17,697 nt of DNA from JBBDIM01 sp040880405 (GTDB taxonomy: Bacteria; Planctomycetota; Planctomycetia; Pirellulales; Pirellulaceae). Every line of letters begins with the position of its first letter. The first letter of the stretch is position 1. A model generated the notes under the pieces. That model was given only the letters and a program-made list of their open reading frames with translations. It was not told the DNA's origin and made no database searches. The stretch is taken from the NCBI GenBank assembly GCA_040880405.1, contig JBBDIM010000147.1:1-17697 (forward strand), given 5' to 3'. The translations under genes were made by a program, and so were the position numbers. Positions 8,305 to 14,151 of this stretch are shown one piece after another.

Positions 8305-8976
8305 CTACGACGCGTCCGCCGGTTCGTCTTCTTCTTCCGCTTGCGGAGGGGCTTCGTCGGTTTCCTCCGCTGGCGGTTCCACCGCCGGTTCTCCGCCGGA
8401 GACCTTCAAATCAACCGCCATGCGGTACAGCGCGGGCAGGTAGGTATCGACTTCGTCCGTGTAGGTTTGCAGTTCGACCTTGTAGCGATGCCCCGACTTG
8501 ACCGTCTCTAGGCTGATTCCTTGAGATGGCAGGCCGCGGAATTTCATCGTGCGATCGTGCCGGACGTAGTGATGATCGCCAATTTGAACTTGCTGCGTCC
8601 CGTTCCCCTTCTCGGGCCCCAACTCCTTCTGAATCGCCGACTCCAGCTCCGCCAATTGGTCCGCCGAACTGCTATCCGGTAATTCGCTAGGCGTCGAGGT
8701 CAGCAAGATCCGCGGCACGCCGGTCTTGTCCTCGTGATAGGCGGCCGCCAGGTATTCGTTCCGCTTGGGGAGCAGCTTCCAGCCTTGGGGCAAGGTGGTT
8801 TCGACCCGACCGCCATCCAGCGGTGGTGTGGGATCGCCGGCTGGTCCGGGATTGGCTTTGGTCACACCGGCCGGCTTACTGTCGCCAGCGGCGGGAGCGC
8901 TGCCAGTCTCGGAGGTGCAGCCCAAGCTGAGTGCAAGAGACGTGACGAGCAATGCGCAGGAGAGGACCCGAATCAT
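8305..8976 (-). CDS. Predicted lipoprotein of unknown function
   Basis: A 223-residue protein that I do not recognise. It starts MIRVLSCALLVTSLALSLGC, a signal peptide ending in a lipobox (LSLGC) with the lipidated cysteine at residue 20. A low-complexity Gly/Pro/Ala/Lys linker follows, then a folded part beginning VETTLPQGWKLLPKRNEY that continues to about residue 190. The tail is strongly acidic and proline-rich (ETDEAPPQAEEEDEPADAS). The start at 8976 is chosen because it puts the signal peptide at the N-terminus; a further in-frame ATG at 9036 would add 20 residues lacking signal features. There is no clear Shine-Dalgarno site. The stop codon and last residues fall inside a 12-base piece of the neighbouring repeat (GGCTACGACGCG, 8303-8314), so the C-terminus may have been reshaped by repeat insertion. 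Confidence 0.75.
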   Translation of the reverse strand: MIRVLSCALLVTSLALSLGCTSETGSAPAAGDSKPAGVTKANPGPAGDPTPPLDGGRVETTLPQGWKLLPKRNEYLAAAYHEDKTGVPRILLTSTPSELPDSSSADQLAELESAIQKELGPEKGNGTQQVQIGDHHYVRHDRTMKFRGLPSQGISLETVKSGHRYKVELQTYTDEVDTYLPALYRMAVDLKVSGGEPAVEPPAEETDEAPPQAEEEDEPADAS

Positions 8977-9096
8977 CGGTGGATATCCAATGGACGAAGG
9001 GAATTTGGGAAGAGCAGCGGCTCGTGGGGAAGCCAATCACAGGACGCCGCGCTTAATGTGGCGTCCTGTCTGAAGGTTCGGAGCAAGCGAGGTGGC

Positions 9097-9399
9097 TTAT
9101 TCCACCACTTCCTCGATCGTTTCCTTCACCTTTTGTACAAAGTGGGGTGGCTTGCCCGCCTTGCTCAGGTCGGCCGCCTTTTGCTCTGCTTCTTCTTTTT
9201 GGTCGAAGTCGTACAGGGCAACCCGCTTCATCGATTGGTTGAACACCCCCCAGAACATCTTCATCCGCACCTCGGTAACCTTCTTGGTGCGGGCCTTCCG
9301 TTTGGCCTTTTTCTTCGGGGCCTCCTCGCCGCCTTCTTGAGCTTCCGCGGCGTCCGACTGGGCACGCAACTCTTTACGATTAACGACTTTTCGGGCCAT
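9097..9399 (-). CDS. Small lysine-rich conserved-type protein
   Basis: A 100-residue protein with no family I can name. Residues 1-42 are charged and probably disordered, with a basic cluster PKKKAKRKARTKK at 28-40. Residues 43-100 look like a small folded alpha/beta domain: VRMKMFWGVFNQSMKRVALYDFD, then a helix EEAEQKAADLSKAG, then PPHFVQKVKETIEEVVE. The basic tract suggests nucleic-acid or ribosome contact, but this is inference. GAGGTAAG lies about 8 bases upstream of the ATG, a good ribosome binding site, which supports the start. It is divergent from rlmN across a 261-base gap. Coding is supported by sensible amino-acid composition and the binding site rather than by a recognised domain. 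Confidence 0.75.
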   Translation of the reverse strand: MARKVVNRKELRAQSDAAEAQEGGEEAPKKKAKRKARTKKVTEVRMKMFWGVFNQSMKRVALYDFDQKEEAEQKAADLSKAGKPPHFVQKVKETIEEVVE

Positions 9400-9660
9400 G
9401 GGTGATCTTACCTCGAGGGTGTTGGACCTAAAGAACCGGTTGCGAGAAAGGGCGTATTAGAAGAGAATCCGAAGATTACCATCTTGAATGTTTTCTCCCT
9501 CAAACCGGCCAATATACCGTATTTTCACCCTCAAGGCCATGGGCCGGGCAATCTTCCGCTGATCGCCATTCCCCACCACAGTGGCAACCCGGTGGTAAAA
9601 TGGTAGGTCGCCCACGTTCCTCCAAAATACCGTTTCAAACATACCGCACTGAAAAATCCC
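9400..9660. promoter_or_regulatory. Divergent intergenic region with ATACCG repeats
   Basis: This 261-base region must hold promoters for the small protein on the minus strand and rlmN on the plus strand. I see no convincing -35/-10 pair. The hexamer ATACCG occurs three times on the plus strand (9514-9519, 9627-9632, 9641-9646); the last two are 14 bases apart and lie just upstream of the rlmN start. CCCTCAA also occurs twice (from about 9497 and 9528). Whether these are protein-binding sites is unknown. Confidence 0.25.
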
Positions 9661-10710
9661 TTGATCGACCTGCTGGAATTCATCGCCCCGAGCCAACTGC
9701 CGCAACTCGCCGAAGGGCTCGGTCTGCCTAAATTCCGTGCCACGCAAATCCGCGATTGGCTGGTCCGGCACCGGGCCGTCGACTTCGAGGCGATGACCAA
9801 CCTCCCCAAGGCGATGCGCGAGACCTTGCCTAGCCAGGCCCGGATCTTTACGAGCGAAGTCGCCACGCACAGCACCTCGGAAGATGGCACGGAGAAGCTG
9901 CTGCTGCAATTGGCCGATGGCGGCCGGATCGAGTGCGTGCTGCTGCGGGAAGAGGATCGCCGGACCATCTGCATCAGCACCCAGGTCGGCTGCGCGATGG
10001 GGTGCGTTTTCTGTGCGAGTGGCCTGGATGGTGTGGACCGTAACCTGACAGTCGGCGAGATCATCGAGCAGATGCTCCGCTTGCAAGCCTTGCTACCGGA
10101 AGACGAACGGCTCAGTCATATCGTGGTGATGGGGATGGGAGAACCGCTGGCCAATTTGGATCGGCTGCTGGTGGCGCTCGACTTCGCCTCTTCGCCGGAG
10201 GGGCTGGGGATCAGTGCGCGGCGGATCACCATCTCAACCGTCGGCCTTCCCCCGGCAATCCATAAGTTGGCCCAGCTCGATACGCGGTACCACTTGGCCG
10301 TCTCGCTCCACGCCCCCAACGACACCCTGCGGAACGAGATTGTCCCGGTCAACAAGAACATCGGGATCGACCAAATCCTAGCCGCGGCGGACCATTACTT
10401 CGAAGTCTCGGGGCGTCGGCTGACCTTCGAGTACGTCCTGCTGGCCGACTTGAACGACCGCCCCGAACATGCCCACCAACTGGCCCGGATCCTACAAGGC
10501 CGCACGGCGCTGCTGAACATCATCCCATACAACCCAGTGGTCGGCCTCCCGTACCAAACCCCGAGCCAACCCGCCCAGCACACCTTCCGCGAAATCCTCC
10601 AACGGAGCGGCATCACCGTCAAATTCCGCCACCGCAAAGGAGACAAAATCAACGCCGCCTGCGGGCAACTAAGAAGAGGCACTCCGCCGGAACTGACGCA
10701 GCTCTCGTAA
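9661..10710 (+). CDS. rlmN: Dual-specificity RNA methyltransferase RlmN
   Basis: Radical-SAM enzyme that methylates C2 of A2503 in 23S rRNA and A37 in some tRNAs, acting in the cytoplasm. It has 349 residues, the usual family size. The 4Fe-4S cysteines are in QVGCAMGCVFC (C111, C115, C118). C104 and C334 (NAACGQLRRG) match the two cysteines used in the methyl-transfer cycle (C118 and C355 in the E. coli enzyme). GMGEPLANLD (158-167) is the SAM-binding GEP motif. The C-terminus VKFRHRKGDKINAACGQLR distinguishes RlmN/Cfr from other radical-SAM proteins. The start is a TTG: an in-frame stop lies at 9604-9606, and no ATG falls between it and 9661. No Shine-Dalgarno site is visible. An RlmN rather than a Cfr identity is supported by length and chromosomal context. 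Confidence 0.96.
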   Translation: MIDLLEFIAPSQLPQLAEGLGLPKFRATQIRDWLVRHRAVDFEAMTNLPKAMRETLPSQARIFTSEVATHSTSEDGTEKLLLQLADGGRIECVLLREEDRRTICISTQVGCAMGCVFCASGLDGVDRNLTVGEIIEQMLRLQALLPEDERLSHIVVMGMGEPLANLDRLLVALDFASSPEGLGISARRITISTVGLPPAIHKLAQLDTRYHLAVSLHAPNDTLRNEIVPVNKNIGIDQILAAADHYFEVSGRRLTFEYVLLADLNDRPEHAHQLARILQGRTALLNIIPYNPVVGLPYQTPSQPAQHTFREILQRSGITVKFRHRKGDKINAACGQLRRGTPPELTQLS

Positions 10711-10735
10711 GGATGAAGGCGGAAGGACGAAATGG

Positions 10736-10818
10736 CGTCGTCGCCACGCGAGAGGCGCGTCGTAGCCACGCTTGCCAAAAGCGTGGGGGAACTGCTTACC
10801 CGCTACATCAGCAGAGCA
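10736..10818. repeat. REPIN-like element, copy 3, inverted and truncated
   Basis: Inverse orientation to copies 1 and 2. Bases 10736-10786 match the reverse complement of 8240-8290 at 50 of 51 positions, which includes the extra arm and the intact hairpin (CCACGCTT 10766-10773, loop GCCAA, AAGCGTGG 10779-10786). Similarity to copy 1 continues through GGGGGAACTGCT and CCCGCT and fades near 10818, so the second hairpin is missing. It starts 26 bases after the rlmN stop codon and could affect that mRNA's 3' end, but it has no T-tract. Confidence 0.75.
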
Positions 10819-10901
10819 CGCCGCGCCCCTTCTGTGCGTTTCGGCCGATCGGCCTGCACCCACCTACCGTCATGATTCTAAGAAGATGGCTAGGATGCAT
10901 T

Positions 10902-10933
10902 AAAAAAAGCCCCGGCTCGGTTCGGCCGGGGCT
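10902..10933 (-). terminator. Strong intrinsic terminator
   Basis: On the minus strand AGCCCCGGC and GCCGGGGCT form a perfect 9-bp G+C-rich stem (10925-10933 with 10908-10916) around an 8-base loop. A run of T residues follows immediately (A-tract at 10902-10908 on the plus strand). It lies 22 bases past the stop of the membrane-protein gene and is the best terminator in the window. Confidence 0.92.
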
Positions 10934-10955
10934 GTTGCCGTTTTTCACACAAGGG

Positions 10956-12044
10956 TTACGCCGCGTCGTAAGTATCGGGACGCATGGTGGTGGCCAGGAA
11001 TCCACCACCGGATGCGGCGACCAAACCTAGCAGCAGCGAGAAGAAGCTCCACATCGCAATGTTCCCCACGGTGTGGGCCGCTTCTTCGGTTGTTTCCAGC
11101 GTCACTTTCTTCACCTCGCGGTACTGCTCGGTGACTTGCTGTTCCAACTGAGCCAACTGTTGGTTTAGCTCTTGGCGAGCCTCGCCGTACTGGTTTTCCC
11201 ACCGCTCGATCGTCCGCCGGGCCTCTTCCTCGCTCAGCTCGGAATTGGAGGACAACACGTTCACTGCGGCGTCCTGATCGAGATCGTCCTCGACCTGTTG
11301 CCACTCTTCAAAGAATGCACCGACCACGCGATCGACCTCTTGATCGGCCTGGCCTGGTCGCATGAGAGCGGTTTGCGCTGCCTCTTGGCTGATTTTCATC
11401 AACCGCTCACGCGAGCCTTGCAGTTGTTCTGGACTTAGATCTTCCTTACCGGTGTCCTCAAGCAGGTTCGCCAATTGGTCCCCCATCTGTTCGTAGTTGA
11501 CTACGACTTGTTGCGATTCTTGTTGCGTTGGCTGTCGCATTTGCCCTTGATTGGTCGTGGACGTGCCATCGGGAATCGCCATCTGGCCCATCTCGCCGAC
11601 GGCCGCGACTCCCGAGCCTAAGGCGGAGGTCGTCGCGCTGAATACCGTCCCGAACGTGGAACCGACGTACCAGAACGATACGAGCGTCATCACGCCCCAG
11701 ATCACCATCCCATGCAGGGCACCATCGATCCGATCCGGCACGCCGCACATGTAGGCCGCGACGCAGCCGCCGATGAACATGGTGATGATACTGGTGACCA
11801 CCCAAAAGATCCCGGTGCCAGTTGCTAGCCCGGCCACTGGATTGGCTTCAGTGGTCGGGTTGATGGACCAAAGTCCCACCGCGAGTCCGAGGATGCTGAG
11901 AAGCAATTGCAGCGAAGCGGCCGCCACGAAACCCGCGAGAATCGCCCCCCAAGAAACGCGTCGAACGCGACTTGCCCAGGTTCCCAGATGTGGCTCCACG
12001 TTGCTGGTATGTACCGTGTGATCGGTCGTGCGTGCTGCATTCAT
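10956..12044 (-). CDS. Four-helix membrane protein, PhnA-like type
   Basis: A 362-residue inner-membrane protein. Three hydrophobic helices lie at the N-terminal side (about 32-58, 74-99, 109-133). A long hydrophilic, helix-prone stretch rich in Gln and Glu runs from about 160 to 325 and includes LSEEEARRTIERWE and a coiled coil ELNQQLAQLEQQVTEQYREVKK. A fourth helix is at about 328-350, then a short tail. The N-terminal pattern VSWGAILAGFVAAASLQLLL with a GALHGMVIWGVMTLVSFWYVGS segment is like proteins often annotated as PhnA-like in proteobacteria and planctomycetes; their function is not established, and the name should not be read as phosphonate metabolism. The ATG at 12044 is chosen because AAGGA lies about 10 bases upstream and the extended frame (to 12179) has no sensible N-terminus. 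It is a single-gene unit with its own terminator. Confidence 0.8.
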   Translation of the reverse strand: MNAARTTDHTVHTSNVEPHLGTWASRVRRVSWGAILAGFVAAASLQLLLSILGLAVGLWSINPTTEANPVAGLATGTGIFWVVTSIITMFIGGCVAAYMCGVPDRIDGALHGMVIWGVMTLVSFWYVGSTFGTVFSATTSALGSGVAAVGEMGQMAIPDGTSTTNQGQMRQPTQQESQQVVVNYEQMGDQLANLLEDTGKEDLSPEQLQGSRERLMKISQEAAQTALMRPGQADQEVDRVVGAFFEEWQQVEDDLDQDAAVNVLSSNSELSEEEARRTIERWENQYGEARQELNQQLAQLEQQVTEQYREVKKVTLETTEEAAHTVGNIAMWSFFSLLLGLVAASGGGFLATTMRPDTYDAA

Positions 12045-12523
12045 AATTTTGCGTCCTTGATGATAAAGATTCAATGGAAGGTGAAATGCGGCGATATCGC
12101 AGCGCCACAGGCACCGAGAAGACCTGAGCAGCGGCCTTGACTTGGTGGTGTGTTGGCGATCACTCTGGCTGAACGACAAGCAACCATGGCGGGATGCTTC
12201 GCCGCCGACTACGACGGGCTATCTCCTATCGCGAACCGACAGGAGCGGCACAAATGCGTGATTTAACACGTGCCATAACCCACAAGGTGCGGCCTCGCAT
12301 CCAGCTCGCCGCGACTGGTTGCATAAGTCGTGCAAATCCGATGCCAGACCCAAGATCGCGTGTGCCGGTGCCTGAGAACTCGGGAGAAGAAATGTGACCG
12401 GGCGATGGGAGAAACGTGCCACCCAGCGGGAGAATAGTTCCATTCCGGGGGCCGCGGACCAGGGTTTTGGTCCGCCGACCCTTTGGAGTGGACCGCATCC
12501 CCAGAGAGGTGAAGCTACGCGCG
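12045..12523. other. Intergenic region, no gene supported
   Basis: This 479-base gap contains short open frames on both strands, but none has a ribosome binding site or plausible composition. Two structures are visible: a perfect 10-base palindrome GCGATATCGC at 12091-12100, about 50 bases upstream of the membrane-protein start, and the hairpin at 12454-12475. The promoter of the membrane-protein gene should lie in the left half, but I cannot place it. Confidence 0.5.
12454..12475. repeat. Hairpin GCGGACC/GGTCCGC
   Basis: A perfect 7-bp stem, GCGGACC 12454-12460 with GGTCCGC 12469-12475, and an 8-base loop AGGGTTTT. It lies 48 bases past the stop codon of the lipoprotein gene. There is no T-tract after it on the minus strand, so if it ends that transcript it does so inefficiently. 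It could equally be another dispersed hairpin repeat. Confidence 0.5.
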
Positions 12524-12967
12524 TTAGCCGCCTGATTTCAAATCGAAATTGATCGGCTCTCGGTTCTCGTGAGAGACTTCCACTTCCAGCGTCGTTTGGG
12601 TGTTGTACTTCCGCGGAACGCGCTCTTTGCTTCCTTTTTGCTTTTCCGGGTCGTCTGAGTCGGGATCGGGTTCCTCCTCGGAACTGATTGAGACCTTATG
12701 CTTGCCGGGCAAGGCCCCTGGCTTTTCCGTGGTGTATTGAAGGGTGTATTTTCCGTCGGCGTCGGTAGTGGCATAGGACAAACGGCCCAGTTCCGGCCGG
12801 AAGGTGACGGACACATCCGCCAGCGGTTGGCCATCCATGGTGACCGTCCCGGAGACAGGGACCAGTTCGAAATCCTCTCCACCTCCGCAGCCCAGCAGCA
12901 GCGGGAGATACGCGACCGACAGAAGCAACGCGATTTGACGAATTGGCAACAAAGTAGTGACGTTCAT
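12524..12967 (-). CDS. Carboxypeptidase-regulatory-like lipoprotein
   Basis: A 147-residue predicted lipoprotein. The signal peptide runs to the lipobox LLLGC (cysteine 27). One small beta-sandwich of the carboxypeptidase-regulatory type follows: VSGTVTMDGQPLADVSVTFRPE, then TTDADGKYTLQYTTEKPGALPGKHKVSI, which is the usual pattern of a G-x-V opening strand, an added-information loop and a D-x-x-G-x-Y/F strand. An acidic spacer (EEEPDPDSDDPEKQKG) precedes VPRKYNTQTTLEVEV and a final strand INFDL. Planctomycetes encode many such proteins, often next to DUF1559 proteins as here, with a gap of 101 bases. The role is unknown; the cell surface is likely. The upstream ribosome binding site is weak. 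An intrinsic terminator lies between it and the DUF1559 gene, so the two may be only partly co-transcribed. Confidence 0.85.
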   Translation of the reverse strand: MNVTTLLPIRQIALLLSVAYLPLLLGCGGGEDFELVPVSGTVTMDGQPLADVSVTFRPELGRLSYATTDADGKYTLQYTTEKPGALPGKHKVSISSEEEPDPDSDDPEKQKGSKERVPRKYNTQTTLEVEVSHENREPINFDLKSGG

Positions 12968-13015
12968 GGCGTATTGATATTTTCCGTGAGATGAAATCGA
13001 TACTCAAGCAAATCC

Positions 13016-13043
13016 AAAAGGGACGCCCGCACTGGGGCGTCCC
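13016..13043 (-). terminator. Intrinsic terminator after DUF1559 gene
   Basis: On the minus strand GGGACGCCC (13035-13043) pairs perfectly with GGGCGTCCC (13020-13028) around a 6-base loop and is followed by TTTT (13016-13019). It lies 25 bases after the DUF1559 stop and 48 bases before the lipoprotein start. The T-tract is short, so some read-through is likely. Confidence 0.8.
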
Positions 13044-13068
13044 AGAGAGAGTTGATGCGGATTGGCGA

Positions 13069-14067
13069 CTAGAACTCGCCCATGACCGCCCCGTCGGCCA
13101 TTTGACCGAGGAACTGCCAGGTCGGTCCGTGAATGTTTTCCGTGATGAACTTAACACTCCCGTCCGCCATCACGGCGTGGGTACCCAAGCCACCACGAAT
13201 CACCGCGCCGCTGTCGCCGGAACCCGCACCCACAACCCCTCTCCCACCATGCATGCTGGCGGCTGAGTTGTTGTTCGTTCCGCCGATCACCCATTTGGCG
13301 GAATCTTCCACGCGGACAATTGTGGAGTACTTGTTACCGGCCTCGTCGACGCCGGGGCTTTTGCCGACCCACACGGAACCACGGCGAGTCTCCGAGTCGC
13401 CACCATCCCAAAACCGCTCCGCGACCATCATCGTGTTGCTGGTCCCGTCCAGCACGTCCCGCATTTTGACGTTGCTGTTATAGGTGAACATCCCCCGCGA
13501 CTGCATCGGCGAGGAGTTCGCGAAGTCGGCATTGTCTCCGCTGCCGGAAACCGCCACGTACGACGACCGGGCGTGCCCATCCCCCGTGCCATCACCGCCC
13601 ATTGCAAGGGCGAAGTGCAGGTCAGGGCTTGCTTCGGACGGACACTGGAAACCGGGAATGACGGTACGAGTCAACGGCGTGGGGGCAGCGGGAAAGTTGT
13701 TTCCCCGTGGATTGAGTTGCTCGTGCAGGGCCGATTGTTCAATGAACGGCAGGATGAACGTACCCCAGCCCCAACCACCGGCCATATCTGTCCGCCCGGG
13801 GTTGGATTCACTCGGCAGGACGTTAGTTCCATCGTTGCGAATCGCCAATGCGGCCGGAGGGAACACCAAAAACGTATCGTGATAGTTGTGCATCGCCAAC
13901 CCGATTTGCTTCAGGTTGTTTTTGCACTGCATCCGCCGGGCCGCTTCCCGGGCCTGCTGCACCGCTGGCAGGAGCAAGGCGACCAGCACGCCGATGATGG
14001 CGATGACCACCAACAGTTCGACCAAGGTAAACCCGTGTGATTGCGGGCGACTGGGGGAGTGATTCAT
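13069..14067 (-). CDS. DUF1559 protein with prepilin-like N-terminus
   Basis: A 332-residue protein of the large planctomycete DUF1559 family. The N-terminus SHGFTLVELLVVIAIIGVLV is a type IV prepilin/pseudopilin signal with the cleavage glycine at 12, methylated F13 and E17, and one membrane helix (about 14-34). QQAREAARRMQCKNNLKQIG follows, the conserved start of DUF1559. The C-terminal family signature is usually H-x9-DG; here H273 and D302-G303 are separated by 28 residues, with a glycine-rich insert GGRGVVGAGSGDSGAVIRGG, before SVKFITENI. The start is supported by TAAGGA 7 bases upstream. Processing would need a PilD-type peptidase encoded elsewhere. The function of the family is not established; the protein is probably periplasmic or surface-attached. 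It lies between a choice-of-anchor I gene and a lipoprotein gene on the same strand. Confidence 0.95.
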   Translation of the reverse strand: MNHSPSRPQSHGFTLVELLVVIAIIGVLVALLLPAVQQAREAARRMQCKNNLKQIGLAMHNYHDTFLVFPPAALAIRNDGTNVLPSESNPGRTDMAGGWGWGTFILPFIEQSALHEQLNPRGNNFPAAPTPLTRTVIPGFQCPSEASPDLHFALAMGGDGTGDGHARSSYVAVSGSGDNADFANSSPMQSRGMFTYNSNVKMRDVLDGTSNTMMVAERFWDGGDSETRRGSVWVGKSPGVDEAGNKYSTIVRVEDSAKWVIGGTNNNSAASMHGGRGVVGAGSGDSGAVIRGGLGTHAVMADGSVKFITENIHGPTWQFLGQMADGAVMGEF

Positions 14068-14102
14068 TCTTTAAATCCTTACCAAAATAGAAACCGAATA
14101 AC

Positions 14103-14138
14103 AAAAAACATAACAGCCATCCCAACGTAGTGATGGCT
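14103..14138 (-). terminator. Probable intrinsic terminator
   Basis: On the minus strand AGCCATC (14132-14138) pairs with GATGGCT (14115-14121) around a 10-base loop. GTTATG and a run of six T residues (14103-14108) follow. It starts 14 bases past the stop codon of the choice-of-anchor I gene. The stem is short and only moderately G+C-rich, and the T-run is offset by 6 bases, so it may be leaky and allow read-through into the DUF1559 gene. Confidence 0.6.
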
Positions 14139-14151
14139 ACCCAAGAGCTTC

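Noticed and set aside
9457..10086. 209-residue minus-strand frame opposite rlmN
   Set aside because: Antisense to the radical-SAM core of rlmN and without domain features.
6517..10818. CRISPR array
   Set aside because: The repeated units are only three, kilobases apart, in mixed orientation and with homologous interiors; there are no regular spacers and no cas genes.
12219..12498. Short minus-strand frames in the 12045-12523 gap
   Set aside because: No ribosome binding site, odd composition, no similarity that I can recognise; the hairpin at 12454-12475 interrupts them.
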